Below, one piece after another: positions 51,032 through 59,228 of a stretch of DNA of 64,000 bases (within the stretch, counting starts at the first letter, position 1; every line of letters begins with the position of its first letter). Made by a program: the position numbers and the translations under genes. The stretch spans positions 1 to 64,000 of the forward strand of contig CAYGTO010000007.1 in the NCBI GenBank assembly GCA_964352815.1, given 5' to 3'. Under the pieces are notes generated by a model. The model worked only from the letters and a program-made list of their open reading frames with translations. It made no database searches and had not been told where the DNA came from. The stretch is from CAYGTO01 sp964352815. Its GTDB lineage: Bacteria > Pseudomonadota > Alphaproteobacteria > Rickettsiales > UBA3002.

Positions 51032-52279
51032 CTAAAAGAACCCTGCTAAATACAGGTCTGCATTACCATTCATATCGATTTGAATTTGCCCCGATGCGTT
51101 GGTCTCCATAACTTGGTAACCAATCTCACCGCCGCCATTCGTTATTTCCGCATAATAGCTGCTCGTATCCGTTTCGCCGACGCTTCTGAAGTTAACGCGA
51201 ACAGCCCCTGCTGTCGCATTTTCTAGTCTTAGTAACACAAGTGCAGCGTTATTTCCGACGCTTCCGGAAAGATCGATGGTCATCCAACCGCCAGTATCAC
51301 CAGAGCGAGCAAGCACATTCACCACATTCCATGATCCTGTGAAGTTTACACAGGCCCAGCCAGCACCATTCGATTGAATTGTTTGGCCTAATCCGCATAT
51401 AGGCAGAGTGGCGCCTGCACCTGTAGCGAGTGCCGCATTGATTTGCGTGGTTTGTGTTGCGAAATTGTCGAGTGTTTTCCAGCGAATGTAATCATAATAA
51501 AAGTTTGTATTCGCTGTGCTGGTGTCTTGAATCGCCATATCTCTAAACGTCGCGCCTCGAACCCCGCCTAGCGTGTAATCACAATTTTCAGCATCAAGTG
51601 TCGGGACGCCAGTGTTACAGCCAAATGAAGTGCCGTCTTTCTTAAAGCTACCGTCTCGGTCAGCGCCGTGAGAAACGAGCACATAGACCACTTCCACATT
51701 GACATTTAAGCGGTTATTGACAATTGCGGCATTGGTGGCAACACCAGAAGAGGCGTCACCTTCCTCGTCAATGATGATAATGTCATTGTCAGGCGTTGTG
51801 GAATTATAAGTCGAGAAATCTGCTGTGTTTTGGCCGAGTGCATTGATAATGCCATAGGTTAAACGTGAGCCCCAAGCATCATACATATAGGAGTCAGGCA
51901 GGCCTAATGTACGCGTTGGGAGGGTGCCGACCCATATTCTATCATTCGCTGTGCCGCCGTGAATCTCGCTAATCCCCCCAGGAACCGCGCCCGTACATGG
52001 GCCTCCGCCAGGGTTATGTTCATACCCAAAGGCTACATTTGAATCTTGAATATTGTTCGGTGTTGGGCATGGAAGGCGGTCATTCGCCGTATAAAACGCC
52101 ATCAATGCCGTCTCAATTTTATCAAGCCGCTGCTTGGTTTCGATAATGCTGGTTTGTTCATCCGTTGCGCTTAACGCAGTGAGGAAGCTACCGGCAACGA
52201 TCCCGACGATGCCCAGCACAACGGCCATCTCGAGGAGAGAGAAGGCCTTGCTTTGGGTATGGGGTTTTAATTTTAACAT
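51032..52279 (-). CDS. Prepilin-like protein B of a four-paralogue array
   Basis: 415 residues from ATG 52279; the open frame continues to 52318, but the leader fits 52279 better. Leader KAF|SLLEMAVVLGIVGIV with Glu at +5. Shared domain: NDRLPCPTPNN, IWVGTLPTRTLGLP, YDAWGSRLTYGIINALG, YVLVSHGADRDGSFKKDG, ENCDYTLGG, FYYDYIRWKTL. C-terminal module LPICGLGQ to NADLYLAGFF. It is the first of the three long forms and lies 79 bp after protein A. Confidence 0.8.
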   Translation of the reverse strand: MLKLKPHTQSKAFSLLEMAVVLGIVGIVAGSFLTALSATDEQTSIIETKQRLDKIETALMAFYTANDRLPCPTPNNIQDSNVAFGYEHNPGGGPCTGAVPGGISEIHGGTANDRIWVGTLPTRTLGLPDSYMYDAWGSRLTYGIINALGQNTADFSTYNSTTPDNDIIIIDEEGDASSGVATNAAIVNNRLNVNVEVVYVLVSHGADRDGSFKKDGTSFGCNTGVPTLDAENCDYTLGGVRGATFRDMAIQDTSTANTNFYYDYIRWKTLDNFATQTTQINAALATGAGATLPICGLGQTIQSNGAGWACVNFTGSWNVVNVLARSGDTGGWMTIDLSGSVGNNAALVLLRLENATAGAVRVNFRSVGETDTSSYYAEITNGGGEIGYQVMETNASGQIQIDMNGNADLYLAGFF

Positions 52280-52358
52280 TATGATATATATCGCCAATTT
52301 CGAGTTATAGAATATCAAAAAACATTTAAGAAACGTCTAAAATTGTTATGTATTTGAT

Positions 52359-53249
52359 TTATTTGAACACCTTCCATCTGACAAGATCATCGAAATAGGC
52401 GGCGGCAGCGACATCTGGACCAATATTCTCAGATGTTAGCACGAATGTGTAGGCGTCTGCGCCTGCTACGATGTTGTAATTACAATTTTGATATTCTAGC
52501 GTGCGGCCCACCACACAGCCTGCTTTACGTGTGCCAGTACGATTATAAGCGCCAAGACCATTTGGCCCGTGGCTCAAAATGACATAACCAACAGTCGATT
52601 GGTTGGTGACGGCATTAATATTCGCAGAAATTGGATGCACGGCACCTGTTTCGTCCTCTACTAAAATGGTGCGGTTGGCGATATTCGCGTCTTCAACCCA
52701 TATGTCATATTCATAACCAAAGTTTTCAATAATGGCATAGACGAAGCGATTTCCCCATTCATCGAAAGCCATATCGGGAGAAAGGCTGAGGGTGCGTACA
52801 GGGACGGCACCAGCGCGCATATTGGTCGCATTCGGTACCGTGGCACCATCAATGGTCACTTGAACGGACGCTCCCGAAGGGCTTGCTGCGTCGGCAGGTG
52901 CTGGCGCTGGTGGCCCGCCTGGTGTGGTACAGGAGGTGTAGGGTGCCGGAGCGGTAGACAACTCTTCCGCAATGCCAAAATTCACATTATTTTCATTGAG
53001 GGCCAAGCCGGCGGGGCAAGGAAGATTATTTGTATTGTTGTTCTGATAATTCGTAATGGCGACCATGATCTGGTCCATTTTCTTATACGTATCGATGGCG
53101 CGGTCATTCTTATTGCGGACCATCACATCAGCGTCTTTGATGATCATCGCGCCGACGCTAATCAACAGCAGCATAGCGAGAATAACGCCAAAGCCATACC
53201 CAGATTCAGAAGAAGAAAAAGACGGTGTGCGATGCAACGACACAGACAT
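52359..53249 (-). CDS. Prepilin-like protein A, short form, after tRNA-Pro
   Basis: 296 residues from ATG 53249, with GGGAGG (53259-53264) as ribosome-binding site. The open frame continues upstream only by reading through tRNA-Pro and is not protein. The N-terminal segment GYGFGVILAMLLLISVGAMII is hydrophobic but lacks the Glu of a canonical prepilin. The rest shares the array domain: NNLPCPAGLA, GAVPVRTLSL, FDEWGNRFVYAI, YVILSHGPNGLGAYNRTG, NCNYNI, YFDDLVRWKVFK. It stops there, lacking the C-terminal module of proteins B to D. It could be an assembly-initiating or ancestral form. Confidence 0.72.
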   Translation of the reverse strand: MSVSLHRTPSFSSSESGYGFGVILAMLLLISVGAMIIKDADVMVRNKNDRAIDTYKKMDQIMVAITNYQNNNTNNLPCPAGLALNENNVNFGIAEELSTAPAPYTSCTTPGGPPAPAPADAASPSGASVQVTIDGATVPNATNMRAGAVPVRTLSLSPDMAFDEWGNRFVYAIIENFGYEYDIWVEDANIANRTILVEDETGAVHPISANINAVTNQSTVGYVILSHGPNGLGAYNRTGTRKAGCVVGRTLEYQNCNYNIVAGADAYTFVLTSENIGPDVAAAAYFDDLVRWKVFK

Positions 53250-53265
53250 AAGTGTAAACCTCCCA

Positions 53266-53342
<77 letters not shown>

Positions 53343-53385
53343 AAATGATAGCATATACGCCATCACAACTCCACAAGAGTGTAGT
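53343..53385 (-). promoter_or_regulatory. Candidate promoter of tRNA-Pro
   Basis: On the minus strand TATGCT lies about 10 nt before the tRNA 5' end, with TTGTGG 15 nt further upstream; an alternative pairing is TTGTGG with TGCTAT at 17 nt. It would also serve the prepilin-like array if that is cotranscribed. Confidence 0.3.
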
Positions 53386-53491
53386 GTGTTTTAGTAGGGA
53401 AGTCACGCCAATGGCAAGCAGTTTTTCACCGGAAAATGTGATAAACATTGATTCTTAGATGGAATCGCCTATTTTCGATAGCTAAAGTGAG

Positions 53492-54391
53492 ATGAAAATG
53501 ACTAACGCATTGAAAGAACTATATAAAGGTGCATTTCCGGCACTGATCACCCCGTTTAAAGACGGAAAGATTGACGAATCGGCTTACGCAGCCTTTATCA
53601 ATTGGTTGATTGAAGAGGGGGTGCATGGGATCGTGCCGGTGGGAACCACAGGCGAATCGCCAACACTGAGCCATGATGAACATTGCCACGCGGTCGAAAT
53701 CGCGGTGGAAACCGCGGCGGGGCGCGTTCCGGTGATGGCGGGGGCCGGTTCTAACAACACGATCGAAGCGATTGAATTCACCAAACATGCGAAAGAAGCG
53801 GGTGCGGATTCGGTGCTGGCCGTCTCGCCCTATTATAATAAGCCGACACAAGAAGGGCTAAAGGCCCATTTCCTAGCGATTGCGGATGCGGTTGAGATTC
53901 CGAACTTTATCTATAATATTCCCGGCCGCAGCGTGGTTGATATTGCCGATGAAACGCTGGCTGAATTGGCGAAACACCCGAATATTGTGGGGATTAAAGA
54001 TGCGACCGGTGATCTAGCACGTGTTTCGACCCTGCGCCATTTAGTGGGTGATGATTTCATTTTCTTCTCGGGCGAAGATATGACGGCGGTTGGCTTTAAC
54101 GCCATGGGCGGGCAGGGTGTGATCTCGGTCACGACCAATATTATGCCCAAAGCCTGCGCCGCAGTGCAGGAAGCGTGTTTGGCTGGTGATTATGCGAAGG
54201 CGTTGGCGCTGCATGATCAGCTGGTCTCGCTTCATGATGTGATGTTCTCCGAAACCAGCCCGATTCCGGCGAAATTTGCCTTGGCAGCGATGGGCAAATG
54301 TGGCGATGAGATTCGTTTGCCACTTCAGGCGCCAGCTCCCGCGACGCAGGCCCGCGTGCTCGAAGAGCTGAAGAAGCGGAATCTTGTATGA
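53492..54391 (+). CDS. dapA: 4-hydroxy-tetrahydrodipicolinate synthase
   Basis: First committed step of lysine and diaminopimelate synthesis, from pyruvate and aspartate semialdehyde. Motifs are FPALITPFKDGKID, VPVGTTGESPTLSHDEH, SPYYNKPTQEG, FIYNIPGRSVVDI and the Schiff-base lysine K169 in VGIKDATGD. 299 residues. ATG 53498, two codons in, has better spacing to GTGAG and is an alternative start. It is followed by smpB, a usual alphaproteobacterial neighbour. No lysine riboswitch was recognised upstream. Confidence 0.95.
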   Translation: MKMTNALKELYKGAFPALITPFKDGKIDESAYAAFINWLIEEGVHGIVPVGTTGESPTLSHDEHCHAVEIAVETAAGRVPVMAGAGSNNTIEAIEFTKHAKEAGADSVLAVSPYYNKPTQEGLKAHFLAIADAVEIPNFIYNIPGRSVVDIADETLAELAKHPNIVGIKDATGDLARVSTLRHLVGDDFIFFSGEDMTAVGFNAMGGQGVISVTTNIMPKACAAVQEACLAGDYAKALALHDQLVSLHDVMFSETSPIPAKFALAAMGKCGDEIRLPLQAPAPATQARVLEELKKRNLV

Positions 54392-54445
54392 TGTCACTGC
54401 ACGCTTTATGCAGGCAACTCAATCGTTTATACTCTATTTTCTTGG

Positions 54446-54471
54446 ATTACCCGGACAAGCCGGGTAATGAC
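54446..54471. repeat. Single hairpin of the ...ATGAC type before smpB
   Basis: ATTACCCGG-ACAAG-CCGGGTAAT-GAC, a near-perfect hairpin with an ATGAC end and no left partner that I can see. It sits between dapA and smpB and matches the right arm of the element at 63337-63430 in design. Confidence 0.55.
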
Positions 54472-54494
54472 ATGGAGACTTTTTAGGCAATGCC

Positions 54495-54956
54495 ATGACA
54501 AAACGCGAAAAACAGACTATCGCGACCAATAAGAAGGCGCGGTTTGACTATACCATCGTCGAGAATATCGAGGCGGGGATCGCGCTTGTCGGGACGGAAG
54601 TGAAATCGTTGCGTCAGGGCAAGGTAAATTTGCGTGACTCCCATGCCACGATGGATGGCAATGAGGTGTGGCTGCTCAATGTCCATATTGATGAATATAC
54701 GCAAGGCAATCAGTTCAATCACCGTCCGCTTAGGCCGCGTAAGCTCTTGTTAAAACGAAGAGAAATTAAGAAGCTGATGGGTTCGATTACGGCGAAGGGG
54801 ATGACGCTCGTCCCGCTCAGTATGTATTTCAATGAAAAAGGCTATGTGAAGGTCGATTTGGGCCTCGCGGCCGGAAAAAAGAAATATGAAAAGCGCGAGG
54901 CGATTAAGGAGCGCGACTGGAAACGCGACCAGGAGCGGGCGCTGAAGGGGCAATAA
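54495..54956 (+). CDS. smpB: SsrA-binding protein SmpB
   Basis: Binds tmRNA and delivers it to stalled ribosomes in trans-translation. The OB-fold core is visible: NKKARFDYTIVENIEAGIAL, VGTEVKSLRQGKVNLRDSHA, RPRKLLLKRREIKKL, and the C-terminal basic tail KKKYEKREAIKERDWKRDQE that enters the ribosome. 153 residues, standard. The palindromic element carrying the GIY-YIG gene begins on the base after its stop. The tmRNA gene itself was not found here. Confidence 0.95.
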   Translation: MTKREKQTIATNKKARFDYTIVENIEAGIALVGTEVKSLRQGKVNLRDSHATMDGNEVWLLNVHIDEYTQGNQFNHRPLRPRKLLLKRREIKKLMGSITAKGMTLVPLSMYFNEKGYVKVDLGLAAGKKKYEKREAIKERDWKRDQERALKGQ

Positions 54957-55330
54957 CGTCATTTCGAAGAAACGAAGTGACTGAGAAATCTTAGATGTTT
55001 GCTATGAGATGAAACAGCCGGCCGTGTACATCGTTACCAATAGAACGAAATCTGTGTTGTATGTAGGCGTCACTTCGAATCTGGTGCAGCGAATACATAA
55101 GACTAAATCTGGCTACTACGAGAATAGCTTCACGGAAAAATACCAGTGTAACTATCTGATATACTATGAGGTAGGCGATTCGATGGAGCAGATGATTCTT
55201 CGAGAAAAACAAATCAAAAAATATCGTCGTGAGAAGAAAGAAGCGTTAATTAACTCAATGAATCCATTCTGGAACGATCTATATGGAGCAATCATCTAAG
55301 ATCTCTCCGGCTACGCCGTTCGAGATGACG
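54957..55330. mobile_element. Palindromic element carrying a GIY-YIG nuclease gene
   Basis: 374-bp unit with inverted ends CGTCAT (54957) and ATGACG (55330). The left arm contains CATTTCGAAGAAACGAAGTG; the right arm TCTCTCCGGCTACGCCGTTC ends GAGATGACG. The inner borders are an inverted pair, ATCTTAGAT (54988-54996) and ATCTAAGAT (55294-55302), and the nuclease ORF lies wholly between the left arm and the right arm, its TAA stop inside the right border. The design equals the short two-hairpin elements elsewhere in the window, with the linker replaced by a gene. Mobility is inferred from structure only. Confidence 0.6.
55009..55299 (+). CDS. GIY-YIG nuclease domain protein
   Basis: A 96-residue single-domain GIY-YIG protein (YhbQ/UPF0213-like group). 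Key positions: V6-Y7-I8 for GIY, Y18-V19-G20 for YIG, catalytic Arg28 in LVQRIHK, Glu66 in ILREKQIKKYRREKK and Asn85 in MNPFWNDL. All are present, so it is probably an active nuclease. There is no DNA-binding accessory domain. Base composition is more AT-rich than smpB. Setting: inside a palindromic element (54957-55330). Related stand-alone GIY-YIG proteins have little characterised function; here the setting suggests a link to repeat mobility. Confidence 0.85.
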   Translation: MKQPAVYIVTNRTKSVLYVGVTSNLVQRIHKTKSGYYENSFTEKYQCNYLIYYEVGDSMEQMILREKQIKKYRREKKEALINSMNPFWNDLYGAII

Positions 55331-55334
55331 TGTC

Positions 55335-55517
55335 TTAGATATTCTTATGTGGAATGACGTTGCCTTGCGCGTCAGTCGCGAAGTCGCCGCTATCAAACAT
55401 GCCCGCGATAAAGCGGCTTGCGCCGTTGATGTAGAGCACAGGGGTCACTTCTTTACCGTCATATTTGCGTTTTTCTGTTTTGCGGCCACGCATTTCCGGG
55501 TTGTTCTTACTCGCCAT
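55335..55517 (-). CDS. Small hypothetical protein
   Basis: A 60-residue basic N-terminal / acidic C-terminal protein: MASKNNPEMRGRKTEKRKYD, then VTPVLYINGASRFIAGMF and DATDAQGNV-like end (DFATDAQGNVIPHKNI). GAGGATCTC precedes the ATG at good distance, and the codon use fits a coding sequence, so I regard it as real. It is probably cytosolic. I do not know the family. It lies 5 bp from the GIY-YIG element. Confidence 0.6.
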   Translation of the reverse strand: MASKNNPEMRGRKTEKRKYDGKEVTPVLYINGASRFIAGMFDSGDFATDAQGNVIPHKNI

Positions 55518-55619
55518 GAGATCCTCATATCGCTGTCAGTTATTTTCAAAGCCCACTTATCTAGCACAGATTTATCGAAAGGCCAGAATTTTTTTGCTCA
55601 ATGGCGGTTTTGTAAGAAT

Positions 55620-55649
55620 TTAGCAACACATTCTTAGGAATTATATGCT
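55620..55649 (+). promoter_or_regulatory. Candidate promoter of the TPR gene
   Basis: TTAGCA (55620-55625) and TATGCT (55644-55649) are spaced by 18 bp in AT-rich DNA, 50 bp upstream of the TPR protein start. It resembles a sigma-70 promoter but is not proven. Confidence 0.35.
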
Positions 55650-55699
55650 ATAGTAAACATAATTAACCAATCAAATGACATATCCCACATGGTCGCGTA

Positions 55700-57547
55700 A
55701 TGGCACTTTTTATTTCCGCATACCGCTTTCGTTGGCCGGCTATCCTGCTGATGCTAGTGAGTTTTGTGGTGGGATATACGATCGCAACACCTGGTGAAAC
55801 CCGCGATTTAGAGCCTGAAACGGCTTATCAAACAGATGAAGAAGCCGCTATGGTGTCGTATGGCCCGCGGAGCCAATCCCTCACCGGCGCGTATCTGGCT
55901 GCACGTTATGCTGGGCAACAAAATGAAGTCAGCGACTCAGCCCATTATCTACTCGAAGCGCTTCGCCATGACTCGCGTAACCTTGATTTGCGCCGCGATA
56001 CGGTGCGCCAACTGGTGATTGCAGGAGAAAGCAAGCTCGCGATTGAGCAGGTGAATAAGATTCCAGCGATGGTGCATACCCACCCGCTGACACGCTTGGT
56101 CATGTTGACCCATTATCTCGATGAACAAGATTATGAGAAGGCGGAAGCGCTGCTTAAGGTGCATAATGCCTCGGGGATGCTCGGTGTTCTCCAGCCGGTC
56201 GTGTCACAATGGATTGCGCTTGGGAAGAGTGGGCAAGCTACGCATCCAGAATTTACGTATGAATCGGTTGGCCTTGAGAAAAGCAAAGCCACACAGGCAA
56301 TTTTTGACTATCATTTGGCGCTTCTTAACCAACATGGTGGCCATATCGAAGCAGCCGATCGCTATTATGGCGATTCCATTAAAGATTTGAACGCGATTCC
56401 TGTGCGAATTGTCTATTCCTATGTTTCTTTCTTGCTTCGCCAGAATGAAGAAACCAAAGCGCAAGCATTACTAGACCGGTATCATGAAGCATATCCAGGG
56501 AGTGACTATTTGCCAGCGACCGTATCGGCCTGGAAAAATCATATGGAGAATAAAAATTACGTCTCTTCACCTGAGGAAGGGGTGGCAGAAGTGCTGTTCA
56601 GCGTTGCGAGCATCTTGTTTGGTGAACATGCGGAATCAGACACACGTTTCTACCTTCAGCTTTCTAATCACATTCGTCCGGATTTTGCACCGTCGCTATT
56701 GATGCTTGCGCGGATGAGTGAAGAATCGGGCAATAGCATGCAGGCGATTCAGGAATATAGCGCGATTGATACGAAGAGTGTCTATGCGCCCCATGCGATG
56801 CTGCGGATTGCGATTAACCATCACGCGCTTGAGAAGCATGATGCCGCACTCGAGATTTTGAATGTGTTCAACCAAGAGTATGGCGAGCGCCCCGATGGTT
56901 TCACAGCACAGGGCGATATCCATCGCTATCAAGAGAATTATGAAGCGGCGGCAGAAGCATATGGCAAAGCAATTGCACTGTATGACGCCAGCGAGCGCCA
57001 AGTGCACTGGCAACTCTATTACGCGCGCGGCGTGTGTTACGAACGGGCGGGGAACTGGAACGCAGCGGAAGTTGATCTGCAAAAAGCGCTCGAGCTTAGC
57101 CCAACGCAGCCTGATGTCCTGAATTATCTGGCTTATAGCTGGATTGAGCAAGATAAGAATCTCCTCAAAGCGCAGCGTTATTTGGATCAAGCCGTGCGTT
57201 TGCGCCCCGATGCACCGCATATTATCGACAGTATGGGCTGGGCCTATTACAAGCTTGGCCAGTTCGAACAGGCCGTGAAATATCTCGAACGTGCGGTGCT
57301 ATATGCGCCGAATGACCCAACGATCAATGATCATTTAGGGGATGCGTATTACCGCGTTGGCCGCGAAAAGGAAGCGGAGTTTCAGTGGAAACGTGCGCTG
57401 ACATTTGATGAGGGCGGTACGTTTGCTGAAGGTATTCAGGCGAAACTCGATGCGGGCATGCCACGGTTTATTCCGCCAAAAAATGAAGCGCTTCAGGCGT
57501 CTGAAGAGAGCGCCGCACGCCAGATTCCCGGCGTCAAATTCGACTAA
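55700..57547 (+). CDS. Membrane-anchored TPR-repeat protein
   Basis: 615 residues. The N-terminus has one transmembrane segment (WPAILLMLVSFVVGYTIA), so the rest is probably periplasmic. Tandem TPR-like helical repeats fill the protein, clearest from residue about 390: FTAQGDIHRYQENYEAAAEAY, ARGVCYERAGNWNAAEVDLQ, PHIIDSMGWAYYKLGQFEQA and PNDPTINDHLGDAYYRVGRE. Such proteins upstream of ispE are common in alphaproteobacteria and probably act as scaffolds in envelope assembly. Partner unknown. Confidence 0.85.
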   Translation: MALFISAYRFRWPAILLMLVSFVVGYTIATPGETRDLEPETAYQTDEEAAMVSYGPRSQSLTGAYLAARYAGQQNEVSDSAHYLLEALRHDSRNLDLRRDTVRQLVIAGESKLAIEQVNKIPAMVHTHPLTRLVMLTHYLDEQDYEKAEALLKVHNASGMLGVLQPVVSQWIALGKSGQATHPEFTYESVGLEKSKATQAIFDYHLALLNQHGGHIEAADRYYGDSIKDLNAIPVRIVYSYVSFLLRQNEETKAQALLDRYHEAYPGSDYLPATVSAWKNHMENKNYVSSPEEGVAEVLFSVASILFGEHAESDTRFYLQLSNHIRPDFAPSLLMLARMSEESGNSMQAIQEYSAIDTKSVYAPHAMLRIAINHHALEKHDAALEILNVFNQEYGERPDGFTAQGDIHRYQENYEAAAEAYGKAIALYDASERQVHWQLYYARGVCYERAGNWNAAEVDLQKALELSPTQPDVLNYLAYSWIEQDKNLLKAQRYLDQAVRLRPDAPHIIDSMGWAYYKLGQFEQAVKYLERAVLYAPNDPTINDHLGDAYYRVGREKEAEFQWKRALTFDEGGTFAEGIQAKLDAGMPRFIPPKNEALQASEESAARQIPGVKFD

Positions 57548-57585
57548 TTTCTTGAGATCTAACCCAAGCACTTTATGGTCATGTC

Positions 57586-58464
57586 ATGACCAGCCTATCT
57601 TCGATTGCACCGGCTAAAATTAACCTATCGCTTTGTATCACAGGGAAGCGCGACGATGGCTATCATTTGCTCGATAGTACGGTGAGTTTTGCCGAGTGGG
57701 GCGATGAAGTGACTGTAACACCTTCTGATGCGTTGCTGTTCGACATGTCGGGCACGTTTGCCGATGTGGCTGGAGGTGACGATGATAACCTCGCACTTCG
57801 TGCCGCACGAATGCTTCAAGAGCAACATGCCATTACCAAAGGCGCGCAAATTCGATTGGTGAAGCATATCCCGGTTGGTGCGGGGCTCGGCGGTGGCTCG
57901 AGTGATGCGGCGGCGACGCTAAAGCTTCTGAATGAGCTGTGGGAGCTTGATTTGTCTCTCGAAGAGCTTTGCGAGATTGGCGTCACGCTCGGCGCGGATG
58001 TTCCCGCCTGTCTTTATGGAGTGCCCCTACGCATGCGTGGAATTGGCGAAAAGATTGATGTGCTGCCGGCGCATCCAAACATCCCCATGTTACTCGTGAA
58101 CCCAAAGAAAGCATTGCCGACAGCGATAGTATATCAAAGCTATGCATCGGACCCGGCGAAAAGTGACGCACTCAATAGCGCACTATGGCAGCAAGGGGTG
58201 TCAGACATTCGTACATTCTTCCAGATTATCGACGGTGCAAAGAATCATTTACAGCGATCAGCCATTGCGAATATGACTGAGATTGCAGAGATGTTGTTGC
58301 AGCTAGAGCATTTACCGGGTGCGCGGTTCACGACCCTTTGCGGCAGTGGCGCGAGCTGTATGGCACTTTTTGAAACGGATGAACAATGTCAGTCTGCGCG
58401 TGAACGCACCGCTAAATCACACCCGCGTTGGTGGCTTCAGGTGACCCACTTGAAGGGGGAGTGA
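57586..58464 (+). CDS. ispE: 4-diphosphocytidyl-2-C-methyl-D-erythritol kinase
   Basis: GHMP-family kinase phosphorylating CDP-ME in the non-mevalonate pathway, the same pathway as dxr. Motifs are IAPAKINLSLCITGKRDDGYH with the catalytic Lys, the ATP loop PVGAGLGGGSSDAAATL, LGADVPACLYG and the C-terminal TLCGSGASCMALF. 292 residues, usual length. It lies 38 bp after the TPR gene, with the converging dsbA-like gene beginning on the next base after its stop. Confidence 0.94.
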   Translation: MTSLSSIAPAKINLSLCITGKRDDGYHLLDSTVSFAEWGDEVTVTPSDALLFDMSGTFADVAGGDDDNLALRAARMLQEQHAITKGAQIRLVKHIPVGAGLGGGSSDAAATLKLLNELWELDLSLEELCEIGVTLGADVPACLYGVPLRMRGIGEKIDVLPAHPNIPMLLVNPKKALPTAIVYQSYASDPAKSDALNSALWQQGVSDIRTFFQIIDGAKNHLQRSAIANMTEIAEMLLQLEHLPGARFTTLCGSGASCMALFETDEQCQSARERTAKSHPRWWLQVTHLKGE

Positions 58465-59220
58465 TTACTCGCCGCGCGCTTCTTCGATCAGCGAAGTAAG
58501 GCGCTTGCTATCAAGCCCGCCGCCAATGAATGTCTCGCCGATGATGAAAGCAGGCGTACCCGCAACATCAAGCTTCTGGCCATATTCACGCAGCGTAAGA
58601 ATCGCTTTCTCGACCCCATCGCTCTTCACGGCTTCATCGAGCGCTGTCTCATCAATACCTAAAGCAAGAGCGGCTTTACGCGCTTGCGATGGTGAGATTT
58701 TGGCTTTCTTCATCATAAGCGCTTCATGAAACTCGAAATATTTCTCAGGCGAAATTTGGTGAATTGCGAGGGCAATGCTGGCGATTTGATCGGAGTCTGG
58801 GCCAAAGATGGGGTACTCAACGAAATAAATTTTGAGCTTTTTATCCCTCTCCATCACTTCATTCAGTGCTTGAAATGAGGTGCGGCAGTAAGGGCAATTA
58901 TAATCGAAAAATTCAATAATACTAAGATTAGCATCATCACCCCCCACGCTTGGTACCATGCTGTTGCTCTCGATTGCAGCGATCACCTCAGCAGAATCTG
59001 CAGCATCGCTTTCAGCTTGTTGTTCATACCAGCCCTCAAGTGAGGAAATGATCTGTTCAGGGTTTTCTTCGATCACCTTGAGCACGAATTTCTCTAAATC
59101 TTCTTCTGAAGAAATGTCTACGGCGGCGAATGCAGGCGTTCCCTTGCCGACATAAAGCTCGTAATAAGCGCCGACTGCTGCGATTACTGCGATGGTAAAT
59201 GCGATGAGTGATAGTTTCAT
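58465..59220 (-). CDS. DsbA-family thiol:disulfide oxidoreductase
   Basis: Periplasmic thioredoxin-fold protein with an N-terminal hydrophobic signal or anchor (LIAFTIAVIAAVGAYY). An acidic segment precedes the thioredoxin domain: IIEFFDYNCPYCRTSFQAL with the C109-P-Y-C112 active site, then a helical insert (ISPSQARKAALALGID) and the cis-Pro loop VAGTPAFIIGETFIGG. The DsbA/BdbD-like layout suggests disulfide formation in exported proteins, for example the Cys-rich prepilin-like proteins in this window (inference). 251 residues. Confidence 0.9.
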   Translation of the reverse strand: MKLSLIAFTIAVIAAVGAYYELYVGKGTPAFAAVDISSEEDLEKFVLKVIEENPEQIISSLEGWYEQQAESDAADSAEVIAAIESNSMVPSVGGDDANLSIIEFFDYNCPYCRTSFQALNEVMERDKKLKIYFVEYPIFGPDSDQIASIALAIHQISPEKYFEFHEALMMKKAKISPSQARKAALALGIDETALDEAVKSDGVEKAILTLREYGQKLDVAGTPAFIIGETFIGGGLDSKRLTSLIEEARGE

Positions 59221-59228
59221 AACTCTCC

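Noticed and set aside
53343..53491. Lysine riboswitch before dapA
   Set aside because: Only about 150 bp, partly tRNA promoter; none of the lysine-aptamer landmarks was recognised.
55009..55299. UvrC fragment (excinuclease)
   Set aside because: The protein is a complete single-domain GIY-YIG protein with its own start and stop and lacks UvrC-specific regions.
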